A stretch of 64,000 nt of DNA from Fibrella forsythiae (GTDB lineage Bacteria; Bacteroidota; Bacteroidia; Cytophagales; Spirosomataceae), in NCBI RefSeq assembly GCF_017353175.1, contig NZ_JAFMYW010000002.1, positions 992,001 to 1,056,000 on the forward strand, written 5' to 3'. Positions within the stretch are counted from its first letter, which is position 1. Each line of letters starts with the position of its first letter. The notes under the pieces were generated by a model. The model had not been told where the DNA came from and did no database searches. It saw nothing but the letters and a program-made list of their open reading frames with translations. Positions 8,625-16,449 of the stretch are shown piece after piece. The translations under genes were made by a program, and so were the position numbers.

Positions 8625-9383
8625 TTAAGTTGACTGATGCAGGCTCTGTAGAAACTGATCCTTATAGTGTCGTCCCAGCGGCACGAGGCGTTCGGCCACT
8701 CTGATCTCGTTTTCGTCGAATGTATCAACGAGCGATGTATTTACGGCGTAGGACCGATGCACCCGAACCACCTTTGGGTAATCAAGTTTGTCGAGCACAG
8801 TGGTCAAAGGCATTCGCAGTGAATACTTCTTGGTTGCCGTCAGGAAGGTAGTGTAGATGTCTTCGGCAACCAGCACATGAATATCGCTTAGATTAACCTT
8901 TACAAACTGATAGCCCTGCCGAATGAATATGTGCTGATCGCTCTTCAGGATCATTTCCCGGGCGCTGACCATGGGTTCTACGGCCGGTGTGGCCGGAGGA
9001 GGGCTTGCCGACGTTGGTCTGGTGCCGTTATTGAGCGCAATTTCAATGGCCAGGCGCAGATTCATGATGTCGTACGGCTTGGTCAGGTAGGCGGCCGGAA
9101 ACGTTTGCTTGGCGCGAGAAACGGTATCGGAGTCGGAGTAGGCGGTCAGGTAGATAACAGGTACGTTCCTGATGGCATTGATGCGGCGTGCCGTCTCAAT
9201 ACCGTCAAATTCCCCTTTGATCGTGATGTCGCAGAGGAGCAGATCCACCTGGTTGTGCTGAAAAAGGTCAATCGCCTTCAGGCCGTTGTTAGCAATACCT
9301 ACCACGCGATACCCTTCTGCTTCGAGATGGTCGCAGAGGGTCATTGCTAAAATTGCTTCGTCTTCAACAACTAGTAAGTTCAT
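8625..9383 (-). CDS. LytTR-family response regulator
   Basis: A 252-residue two-domain regulator. The receiver domain (about 1-120) has VVEDEA at the acidic pocket, LLLCDITIKG with the phospho-acceptor Asp, and YLTKPYD with the conserved Lys. The C-terminal LytTR DNA-binding domain (about 150-250) shows IHVLVAEDIYTTFLTA, VRVHRSYAVN and VPLGRHYKD. It is probably phosphorylated by the HisKA_2 kinases encoded immediately upstream (9456 and 10318) and acts as a transcription factor; targets are unknown. Confidence 0.92.
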   Translation of the reverse strand: MNLLVVEDEAILAMTLCDHLEAEGYRVVGIANNGLKAIDLFQHNQVDLLLCDITIKGEFDGIETARRINAIRNVPVIYLTAYSDSDTVSRAKQTFPAAYLTKPYDIMNLRLAIEIALNNGTRPTSASPPPATPAVEPMVSAREMILKSDQHIFIRQGYQFVKVNLSDIHVLVAEDIYTTFLTATKKYSLRMPLTTVLDKLDYPKVVRVHRSYAVNTSLVDTFDENEIRVAERLVPLGRHYKDQFLQSLHQST

Positions 9384-9455
9384 GTTTTTCAGGGATCAGT
9401 TATCCGTTGCTTCACTGAGGTACGTTGCGCATGTTCATTACTAATTGACCATTGA

Positions 9456-10184
9456 TCATTTAGCAATATGCAATCGAAAGTGCATGCCCAGACCAGGTTG
9501 CATAGAGCAGGCTCCTCCTATTTGTTCACTTAAGCCTTCGATCAATCGTTGGGGAAGTGCCACACCCGCCCGCGACCAGCGTGGGCCCTGGTTTTCCAGC
9601 GATGGCCCTTGGTCGGTAACTTCAAGCAGTAGCCCATCGCGCTGCGAGAGGCTGACGGTGAGCATTGGCTGCTTTGGCGCGGCATGCAACGCCGCATCGG
9701 CAACCAGTTCGTGGAGAATAAGGCCGACGGGCAAAGCCATGTCGGCACTTAATTCATCTGTATCCAGCAACAACGTCAGGTCAGTGGCATCGGTGAGTGT
9801 CAGGGTTTGATAAAGCCGTTGCACATACTGCCGCAGGTTGACGGCTGTAGGCGCACTGCCCTGATAAAGCCGCTGTTGTAGCAGCGCCACCGACCTGACC
9901 CGGCTCAGGCTTTGCTGCAGCGGGTGCCGGGCCGAATGGTCAATAACCTGGGCCAGCTGCAACTCCATCAGCCCGATCACAACGGCCAGATTGGTATTTA
10001 CCCGGTGGCTCAGTTCCCGACGTAATGCCTGTAGATCATCTTCCTGCTGGTGCACCGCCTGCCTGACCTGCCTGAGCCGATATACGAGTAGCCCACATGC
10101 CAGCGCAAGGCTACCAAGAACGACGAGCGCCAGCCAGAGGTATGTGGGAGTGATAAACGTTGGCACCATGTATTCGCGGACCAA
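9456..10184 (-). CDS. Histidine kinase-like protein (HisKA_2/HATPase) with degenerate ATP site
   Basis: A 242-residue protein with one N-terminal membrane segment (about 10-32), a HisKA_2 H-box LSHRVNTNLAVVIGLMELQL near 57 and an HATPase domain. The N-box reads HELVADAALHA, with Asp in place of the Mg-binding Asn, and the G1 box reads DQGPS instead of DxGxG. The DNA at 9690-9705 confirms the GAT codon. The neighbouring kinase at 10318 has intact ELLTNAFKYA and DNGPG. The protein may therefore be a weak or pseudo-kinase, acting as an adaptor or phosphatase. It lies between the TPR kinase and the LytTR regulator, same strand. Confidence 0.82.
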   Translation of the reverse strand: MVREYMVPTFITPTYLWLALVVLGSLALACGLLVYRLRQVRQAVHQQEDDLQALRRELSHRVNTNLAVVIGLMELQLAQVIDHSARHPLQQSLSRVRSVALLQQRLYQGSAPTAVNLRQYVQRLYQTLTLTDATDLTLLLDTDELSADMALPVGLILHELVADAALHAAPKQPMLTVSLSQRDGLLLEVTDQGPSLENQGPRWSRAGVALPQRLIEGLSEQIGGACSMQPGLGMHFRLHIAK

Positions 10185-10317
10185 TTATGGGTAGCCAACT
10201 ACGAAATTGATTGGTCACCCTGAAATTGATTCTCTAAAATGCTGATAAAGTAGGTAAGGTGCAGGGTAATGTCGGTGAACTACATTGGAGTAGAGGCCGA
10301 TGAGTACTTTTTGTTGG

Positions 10318-12312
10318 TTAATTCATCTGAAATAGGTGTGTTGGAATGTGTAATGTGAAGCATGTCCCCTGTCTGACGTCAACATCCATCGATGCCCCGA
10401 TCTGATCGCTGAGGCTGTGGATTAGCCGTCGGCCAAATGATGTGTTGCGGCCTAACGTCTGCTCGGTTTTCCATTCATTTAGGTTCAAGCCCGGTCCGTT
10501 GTCGGCGAGCAGCAGGTTCAGGCCATCTTTGTGCCAGATCCGAACCGTGAGCCTGGGGGCTGATTTGGCATTGGGGAAGGCGTACTTAAACGCGTTGGTT
10601 AGTAACTCATTCAAGATCAGGCCAAGCGGAATGGCAATATCAACATCAACATCGGCCACTTCAATTGATACTTTTCGCTCCAGTTGATTGGGGGTATAGC
10701 CGTAGGCAGCCATCAGTGAGTCAATGAGGCTGTGCGTATAATCGGTCAGGTTAATTTGGGTGGTGGTGTCGGTTTGGTACAGGCGCTGGTGAATGAGCGA
10801 CATCGCCTGTATCCGCTGCTGACTTTCCACAAAAGCCTGCCGGATGGGAGCGTCGCCAAGGCGGTTGGCCTGCAGTTCGAGCAGCCCCGATACCACCGCG
10901 AGGTTATTCTTGACCCGGTGGTGCAGTTCGCGCATCAGCAGTTTCATCTGCTCAGACTGGGTCTGAATTTTGGCCCGGCTGTGACGTACACGGCGATACA
11001 GCAGCAACAGTAAACCAGATAGCAGGCAAAACAGGCAGGCGCCGATGCTGAGCCAAAGCACCTGCAGGCTCTGACGACTGTTTTCCGCGCCAAGCTGTCT
11101 GATCTTCTGCTGGTTCGAGGCACTGGCGTACCGGCTTCGTAATTCCTCTTTATCTAATTCGGCTCTGGCGCTCATCCGCGACAGGTCGCGCGTTTTATCC
11201 GCGTCGATTCGAGCCAGATCGCCTTCATGCTGAAGCAGTAGCCGGGCTTTCGTCTCAGCCAGTAATCGGTCTTTCTGGGCGGTAACTTCGGCTAGCTGCC
11301 GGGTACGTTCATTGTCGTACTGGGCCTGAAGCGCCAGAATCTGCCTGGCCTTATCGACCCGCATGAGCGAATCTTCAATTAGCTTTTGCTCTTTCAGCAT
11401 GTCCAGCGCCTGTTTATAATCGCCCAGGTCGCTGTAGGTTTCGTAGGTTACAGACAGCGTGTTGAACAGCCGGTGCGGATCACCAATCTGGCGGGCGTAT
11501 TCAATAGCTTTCTGCGCATTTTTTGCCGACTCGGGCAGGTTTTTCTGAAGCCGGTAGGCTTTGGCCAGGTTGCGCCGATTGTGCTCAAGGCTGGTCAGCT
11601 GATTGATGCTGGTGTTGATAACCAGCGCTTTACTAATGAGGCTGATTGATTGGTCGTACTTCTTGTCGTTGATCAGGAGCTGGCCCAGATTACCGTACAG
11701 AATGGCCAGCGTGCTCAGGTCTTTCCGGCTAAGATTAGCCTGAATCGGTTCCAGTAACTCGATGGCCGCCTGGTAGTTTTGACGGGCCTTCTCAAACTGC
11801 TCAAGATCGCGCTGGATAATGGCCATCGTGTTTTGAGCGTTGGCGATGTTACCCGGTGAGCTACGGTAGGTTTTAAACAGTGAGTACGCTTTTTCGGCGT
11901 ATCCGAGGGCCTGTTCCCAGATGGCTGTCACCCGTTGCGAATCGCCCATTCGCTTGTAGGTGAGGGCCATGTTCTGATAAATAGAGCCAATAGCATCGTG
12001 ATCGGTCAGACGTTCGCCGTGGGGTAGTGCCTGTTGGAATAGCGAAACCGCTTCGGCGTAGTTACCCCGATCTCGCTCAACAATGCCCAGTGTCATCAGG
12101 CTTTGGGCCAGATCGGCGTCTCTTCTTGTTTTCCTGGCCAGTTGATGAAGCTGCGTTGCGTAATAGAGCGAAGAGTCGGGGAGCCTGTACCGCACTGCCT
12201 GCCATTGTGTGTAAAGCCGGTTTCGGAGCAATGAATCGGGCTGTGCCCGGCCATTCATTGCCGAACTGCCATCAAGCCAGATAAATACGGTTATGAAAAG
12301 GTAAGCAGGCAT
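10318..12312 (-). CDS. TPR-containing sensor histidine kinase (HisKA_2)
   Basis: A 664-residue membrane sensor kinase. It has an N-terminal signal/anchor and a periplasmic array of TPR-like repeats (about 35-330; for example NYAEAVSLFQQALPHGERL and YDQSISLISKALVIN). A charged coiled coil (about 340-420) leads to one transmembrane helix (LSIGACLFCLLSGLLLLLY, about 435-455), the HisKA_2 motif LHHRVKNNLAVVSGLLELQA and an HATPase with ELLTNAFKYAF and DNGPGLN. This is the typical Cytophagales partner of LytTR regulators. It is first in the 12312-8625 set, so it is the likely primary sensor. Confidence 0.92.
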   Translation of the reverse strand: MPAYLFITVFIWLDGSSAMNGRAQPDSLLRNRLYTQWQAVRYRLPDSSLYYATQLHQLARKTRRDADLAQSLMTLGIVERDRGNYAEAVSLFQQALPHGERLTDHDAIGSIYQNMALTYKRMGDSQRVTAIWEQALGYAEKAYSLFKTYRSSPGNIANAQNTMAIIQRDLEQFEKARQNYQAAIELLEPIQANLSRKDLSTLAILYGNLGQLLINDKKYDQSISLISKALVINTSINQLTSLEHNRRNLAKAYRLQKNLPESAKNAQKAIEYARQIGDPHRLFNTLSVTYETYSDLGDYKQALDMLKEQKLIEDSLMRVDKARQILALQAQYDNERTRQLAEVTAQKDRLLAETKARLLLQHEGDLARIDADKTRDLSRMSARAELDKEELRSRYASASNQQKIRQLGAENSRQSLQVLWLSIGACLFCLLSGLLLLLYRRVRHSRAKIQTQSEQMKLLMRELHHRVKNNLAVVSGLLELQANRLGDAPIRQAFVESQQRIQAMSLIHQRLYQTDTTTQINLTDYTHSLIDSLMAAYGYTPNQLERKVSIEVADVDVDIAIPLGLILNELLTNAFKYAFPNAKSAPRLTVRIWHKDGLNLLLADNGPGLNLNEWKTEQTLGRNTSFGRRLIHSLSDQIGASMDVDVRQGTCFTLHIPTHLFQMN

Positions 12313-12472
12313 TGATGACGGTTAGGCTGGTAAGCGAAGAGCTAATCTACAGCATAACTAACCAAATGATATTGCTTCATAATTAGAAATCGGTAACATC
12401 TATTAGCCAGCGGTCGACTAATCGATTATTCGTTGAAGAAAGGTGGCTACTAACATACTGGTAACTGCTAAC

Positions 12473-13225
12473 TCATTGGATTATATGTATACCGCTGTTT
12501 TTATATTGGTTTACAACCTCGGGCGGGGCGTCTTTGTCCGTGATCAATGTCTGAGCCAGTGTGAGCGGAGCGAAGTGTAAGTATTTATCCTGCTCAAATT
12601 TCGACGAATCGCACAGCAGGTACACGTACCTGGCCTGGCTGGCCATGGTCAAAGCCGTGCTCGCTTCTTTCTCGCTACCAGCGCTCAACCCGTTGGCCAC
12701 GGAGATCCCGTCAACACCAATAAAAGCGCGGTGGGCGCGGTATCGGCGAATGTGTTCTTCGGCAATGAGCCCATGAACGGCCTGGCGTTGCATGTCGATC
12801 TCGCCACCCACCAGATTAATGGTTACGGAAGAGTTCATCAGTTCAGCTACAATGGGTAATGAATTGGTGATGATCTGAATGCGCTTATGACGGATATAGG
12901 GGCACATGCGAAAAACGGTGCTACCACAATCCAGAAAAACGGTTTCGCCTTCCTGAATTTCCTGCGCAGCCAACTGGCAGATCTGATCTTTCTGTTCGGC
13001 CCGGCTGGCCGCTTTATGCTCGAAACGGAATGGCTGTTTGGCCAGATCGACCCGCATGGCTCCACCATGTGTCCGGTACACAAGACCCTCAGCGGCAAGC
13101 TGTGATAGATCGCGGCGAATAGTCATCTCAGACGTTTGCACGTGAAGGGCCAACTCGCGCACATCAACAGATTCCTGTTGCTCTACCAACTGAAGAATTA
13201 ATCGCTTCCGGCTTTGATAATTCAT
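12473..13225 (-). CDS. DeoR/GlpR-family transcriptional regulator
   Basis: A 250-residue sugar-phosphate-responsive repressor type. The N-terminal winged helix has the DeoR signature (SRKRLILQLVEQQESVDVRE, then TSEMTIRRDLSQLAAEGLVYRTHGGA). The effector domain has the ISOCOT-type stretches VFLDCGSTVFRMCPY, ITNSLPIVAEL, LVGGEIDMQR and FIGVDGIS. It is divergent from the NudK-like gene with 54 nt between the two starts, so it may control that gene and itself. Confidence 0.9.
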   Translation of the reverse strand: MNYQSRKRLILQLVEQQESVDVRELALHVQTSEMTIRRDLSQLAAEGLVYRTHGGAMRVDLAKQPFRFEHKAASRAEQKDQICQLAAQEIQEGETVFLDCGSTVFRMCPYIRHKRIQIITNSLPIVAELMNSSVTINLVGGEIDMQRQAVHGLIAEEHIRRYRAHRAFIGVDGISVANGLSAGSEKEASTALTMASQARYVYLLCDSSKFEQDKYLHFAPLTLAQTLITDKDAPPEVVNQYKNSGIHIIQ

Positions 13226-13279
13226 AACTCCTTAATTTATTTGTACAAAAATGAACAAATTCAAACAAAAATAAACAAA
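13226..13279. promoter_or_regulatory. Divergent regulatory gap with repeated AACAAA words
   Basis: The 54-nt gap between the DeoR start (13225) and the NudK start (13280) is very AT-rich and contains four close AACAAA/ACAAAA words in one direction. Tandem direct repeats of this kind are common operator forms for DeoR-type repressors. The assignment rests on position and pattern only. Confidence 0.4.
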
Positions 13280-13858
13280 ATGACCAATCCTCGGGTACGA
13301 ATTACCGACGAAAAGCTGCTTTCCGACAATTGGTACGTATTGAAACGCTACACATTCGATTACCAGCAGGCCAACGGCGAATGGACTACACAGCAACGGG
13401 AAGCGTATGACCGGGGCAACGGAGCCACTATTCTCCTCCACAACCCAGCCGCCGACATGGTGATTCTGACCCGCCAATTTCGCTTACCGACCTACGTAAA
13501 CGGTAATGACTCCGGTATGCTGATCGAAACCTGCGCGGGCCTGCTCGACGATGACCATCCCGATGATGCCATCCGGCGCGAGATGGAAGAGGAAACCGGC
13601 TATCAGATTTCGGCAGTAGAAAGAGTGATGGAAGCCTACATGAGTCCGGGGTCAGTAACGGAGCGGCTTTTTTTCTACCTCGCCGAATACAGCGCCGATA
13701 CTACCCGGCAAACAGGTGGCGGCATTGACGAAGAAGACATCGACGTGCTGGAGCTGCCCTTTACCGATGCCCTGCGAATGATCACCACCGGTGAGATCAT
13801 GGACGGTAAAACGATCATGCTCCTGTATCATCTTCGCCTACGTCAGCTGGCAAACTGA
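13280..13858 (+). CDS. nudK: NudK-like Nudix hydrolase (GDP-sugar or ADP-ribose pyrophosphatase type)
   Basis: A 192-residue Nudix enzyme. The Nudix box is intact: AGLLDDDHPDDAIRREMEEETGY (Gly, five residues, Glu-type spacing, then REMEEETG). Flanking stretches VILTRQFRLPTYVNGN, EAYMSPGSVTERLFFYLAEY and GKTIMLLYHL match the NudK/YffH group, which hydrolyses GDP-mannose. The ATG at 13280 (MTNPRVRITDEKLL) is chosen over an upstream ATG at 13214 because the extra residues are encoded by the AT-rich regulatory gap and overlap the divergent DeoR start. Confidence 0.88.
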   Translation: MTNPRVRITDEKLLSDNWYVLKRYTFDYQQANGEWTTQQREAYDRGNGATILLHNPAADMVILTRQFRLPTYVNGNDSGMLIETCAGLLDDDHPDDAIRREMEEETGYQISAVERVMEAYMSPGSVTERLFFYLAEYSADTTRQTGGGIDEEDIDVLELPFTDALRMITTGEIMDGKTIMLLYHLRLRQLAN

Positions 13859-14018
13859 GGCGCGAGGCCATTAAAATCAATCGCTACTAATCGTCGGCAT
13901 TGCTTCGCGAGCCAAGTTGCTTTCGCAACTTTCTAAGCTTGTCGAAGGGAGATGCGAAAGCAACCTTAAATCCAACCGCGTCGGCGGACCGATCCAAAAT
14001 CCCCAATCAGACATTACC

Positions 14019-14378
14019 ATGATGATTCTCATTGCCGGCCCGTATCGGGGCGGTACCAACGATGACCCCACGCTGATGGCCAACAATCTGGCTCAGCTTG
14101 AGTCTGTGGCCTTACCACTATTCCGTGCTGGTCACTTGCCTATGATTGGTGAATGGGTAGCGCTTCCCCTCATTAAACTGGGCGGGTCGACCCAACCCGG
14201 CGACGAGGTCTGGAATGAAATTCAATATCCGGTGGCCCATCAACTGCTTGATAAATGTGACGCGCTACTTCGGATCAAGGGTGCCTCGGCTGGTGCTGAT
14301 AATGACGTTCGTCTGGCTCAGGAACGTGGTATTCCCGTCTACTTTCGGTTAGAGGACGTACCTGGCGTTTGCACGTAA
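14019..14378 (+). CDS. DUF4406 / nucleoside 2-deoxyribosyltransferase-like protein
   Basis: A 119-residue protein with a Rossmann-like opening MMILIAGPYRGG. LFRAGHLPMIGEW and KCDALLRIKGASAGADNDVRLAQERGIPVYF follow the DUF4406 pattern of nucleoside 2-deoxyribosyltransferase relatives, which bind nucleotides or nucleosides. The DUF4406 activity itself is unknown. ATG codons at 14019 and 14022 both fit; an upstream TTG extension to 13917 lies in repeat-like DNA and is rejected. It follows the NudK gene by 160 nt; nucleotide salvage is a possible shared theme. Confidence 0.75.
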   Translation: MMILIAGPYRGGTNDDPTLMANNLAQLESVALPLFRAGHLPMIGEWVALPLIKLGGSTQPGDEVWNEIQYPVAHQLLDKCDALLRIKGASAGADNDVRLAQERGIPVYFRLEDVPGVCT

Positions 14379-14484
14379 CATACCCGAAATCGTTTCAAGG
14401 CTTACCATTCCGGCGAACGAGTACGCAGTAGTGCTGCGTTATCATGAAGTAGCCTGCTGTAAGCTGGCAAATTCAAGCACTATC

Positions 14485-15078
14485 GTGAACGTGAGTGAGC
14501 AGACGGAACAGCAACGTTGGGACGCATTTAAAGCAGGTGATGAGGCAGCTTATACGGAGCTTTACCAGCTACACGTGCGGGCTATGTATCGCTACGGGCT
14601 GAGCCTGGTAGCGGCTTCCGAAGCGTTTGTGCTTGACTGCATTCACGATGTGTTTACCGAAATATGGGTGAAACGCACCCGGCTGTCAACGCCCGACAAT
14701 GTGCGGTTTTACCTGCTTAGGGCCTTGAAAACCCGCATCATGCATTTGCTTGAACGCAAAGAGCGACCTTATCAGTCGCTGTCTGAAGCTGACTATGAAG
14801 ACCTCTGGTCTCAGCCAGATGAGTTGGAGCAGCAGGAAGATATAGCGGAAGCGACCAACCGGCAGGAGCGGATCAAGCTATTGATTGCGCAATTGCCGCC
14901 CCGTCAGCAGGAAGCCCTGAAACTCCGCTTTGTCGAAAATATGGATTACGGCCAGATTGCCGAGGTGCTTGAGGTAAACAAACAGTCGGCTCAAAACCTG
15001 GTATTCAGGGCTGTTGAGAAGCTTAGAGGGCGTCTTCTAGGCCTCTTATTAACTTTTTCCATTATTTTTTTGGCTTAA
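14485..15078 (+). CDS. ECF-type RNA polymerase sigma-70 factor
   Basis: A roughly 197-residue extracytoplasmic-function sigma factor. Region 2 is visible in WDAFKAGDEAAYTELYQLHVRAM and CIHDVFTEIWVKR; region 4 in IAQLPPRQQEALKLRFVENMDYGQIAEVLEVNKQSAQNLVFRA. The C-terminus adds a hydrophobic tail (LLGLLLTFSIIFLA), which is seen in some Bacteroidota sigma factors. No ATG precedes region 2 in frame, so GTG at 14485 is preferred; GTG at 14431 is possible. It heads a sigma/FecR/SusC/SusD locus and probably switches it on when FecR releases it. Confidence 0.9.
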   Translation: MNVSEQTEQQRWDAFKAGDEAAYTELYQLHVRAMYRYGLSLVAASEAFVLDCIHDVFTEIWVKRTRLSTPDNVRFYLLRALKTRIMHLLERKERPYQSLSEADYEDLWSQPDELEQQEDIAEATNRQERIKLLIAQLPPRQQEALKLRFVENMDYGQIAEVLEVNKQSAQNLVFRAVEKLRGRLLGLLLTFSIIFLA

Positions 15079-15128
15079 AGTGAGTATGGTTTTTAGAATT
15101 TGTCATCTACGGCAAATTCGATCATACG

Positions 15129-16229
15129 TTGGTACAACTTTACGACCACTTCTCAGCGGCTGATTTCCTGACCGACGATGCCTTCGTTAGTCATCAGCTG
15201 ACGCCTACGGAGCAATCGCACGCTTTTTGGACAGCCTGGCTCCGGCAACATCCCGACCGCGCAACTGAATGGCAGCAGGCAGTTAAGCTTGTCGAATCGC
15301 TACGGCTCGGCCTGGATGATTACGCCAGAACGTACCTGTCGGAGGAAGCGGTAGAGCAGCTGTTGATCCGCATTCAGGCAACCAACCGCAATACGCAACA
15401 GGAGCCGTTTGTGGTACAGCGTTCACTCAGCTGGGTACGTTGGGTAGCAGCGGCCTGTTTACTATTGGCCGCTGGCGCTGGCCTCTGGTGGCTGAACATC
15501 CACCGGTTTCGCTCCCCCTACGAACGGCAACTGGCAGCGGTAGCGCAACCGATCACTGAACGGGTCAACTCGACAGGCCAATTGCAGGAAATTGTGCTGC
15601 CCGACGGCTCAACGGTCGCGCTGTCGCCCGGCAGCCGAATCAGCTTTATAACCGACACGACTTCGATCAATCGGATGGTATACCTCACTGGTGAAGCTAC
15701 ATTTTCGGTCGTGAAAAATGCCAGAAAACCGTTTCTGGTCTATGCTGGCGAGTTGGTGACCAAAGTACTCGGCACGAAGTTCACCGTGCGGGCTTTCGAG
15801 CGGGAAGCGAATATCAACGTCGATGTGGCCTCCGGTCAGGTGTCGGTTTATCGGGAAGGCGGGGCCGCTACGAAAGCCGACCGCAAAGGTGTTCTGCTCC
15901 ATGCCAATCAACTCCTGGTGTTTACCCGGAAATCGGAGCAGTTCGACAAACGGCTGACCCATGCGCCACGTGTGGTTCTTGACAGACAAGTAAAAATAAG
16001 CCCGTTCCTCTACGACGAAACGCCGGTAGCCCTGGTGTTTGCTGAGCTGGAGAAGGCCTACAACATTCAGATACTGTTCAACAAAACGGCGCTGGCCCGC
16101 TGTCAACTCAGCGCTTCATTAGCCGACGAATCGTTCGAGCAAAAGCTGACGATCATCTGCAAGACCATAGGGGCTGAGTATGAGGTTATTGATGGCCAAG
16201 TTGTTATCTCCGGCGGGGATTGCCGGTGA
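15129..16229 (+). CDS. FecR-family anti-sigma factor
   Basis: A 366-residue inner-membrane anti-sigma factor. The N-terminal cytoplasmic part (about 1-95) is followed by one membrane helix (VRWVAAACLLLAAGAGLWWLN, about 102-123). The periplasmic FecR domain (about 150-245) shows GQLQEIVLPDGSTVALSPGSRISF and FLVYAGELVTKVLGTKFTVRAF. A C-terminal STN-like DUF4974 domain (about 285-366, AELEKAYNIQILFNK) closes the protein. It probably receives a signal from the SusC protein encoded next and controls the upstream sigma factor. No ATG is available; TTG at 15129 fits. Confidence 0.9.
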   Translation: MVQLYDHFSAADFLTDDAFVSHQLTPTEQSHAFWTAWLRQHPDRATEWQQAVKLVESLRLGLDDYARTYLSEEAVEQLLIRIQATNRNTQQEPFVVQRSLSWVRWVAAACLLLAAGAGLWWLNIHRFRSPYERQLAAVAQPITERVNSTGQLQEIVLPDGSTVALSPGSRISFITDTTSINRMVYLTGEATFSVVKNARKPFLVYAGELVTKVLGTKFTVRAFEREANINVDVASGQVSVYREGGAATKADRKGVLLHANQLLVFTRKSEQFDKRLTHAPRVVLDRQVKISPFLYDETPVALVFAELEKAYNIQILFNKTALARCQLSASLADESFEQKLTIICKTIGAEYEVIDGQVVISGGDCR

Positions 16230-16321
16230 GCCTGTTTTTACCCCATTTCCACAACGCTATCTTTTTACTTTTCACCAAAGCAACAGATGAACTAACCCGC
16301 TCTTTCTTCAGAAACAGGGTA

Positions 16322-16356
16322 TAAAAAAAGCCAGCGGTTCTGCGAAAACCGCTGGC
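16322..16356 (-). terminator. Intrinsic terminator pointing against the susC direction
   Basis: 10-bp perfect stem GCCAGCGGTT/AACCGCTGGC (16330-16339 and 16347-16356). The run of T residues follows on the minus strand only (complement of 16323-16329). No minus-strand protein gene precedes it. It may end a short antisense RNA starting near the susC start codon. No confident minus-strand promoter was seen. Confidence 0.65.
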
Positions 16357-16449
16357 CCAAATGTCCCCTGCTGCAATGCCGTCCCGATGGAACGAGGGGT
16401 GTGGCGTTGCCCGATTTTTTGCTCCAACCGAACTAACCAAGCTCAAATT

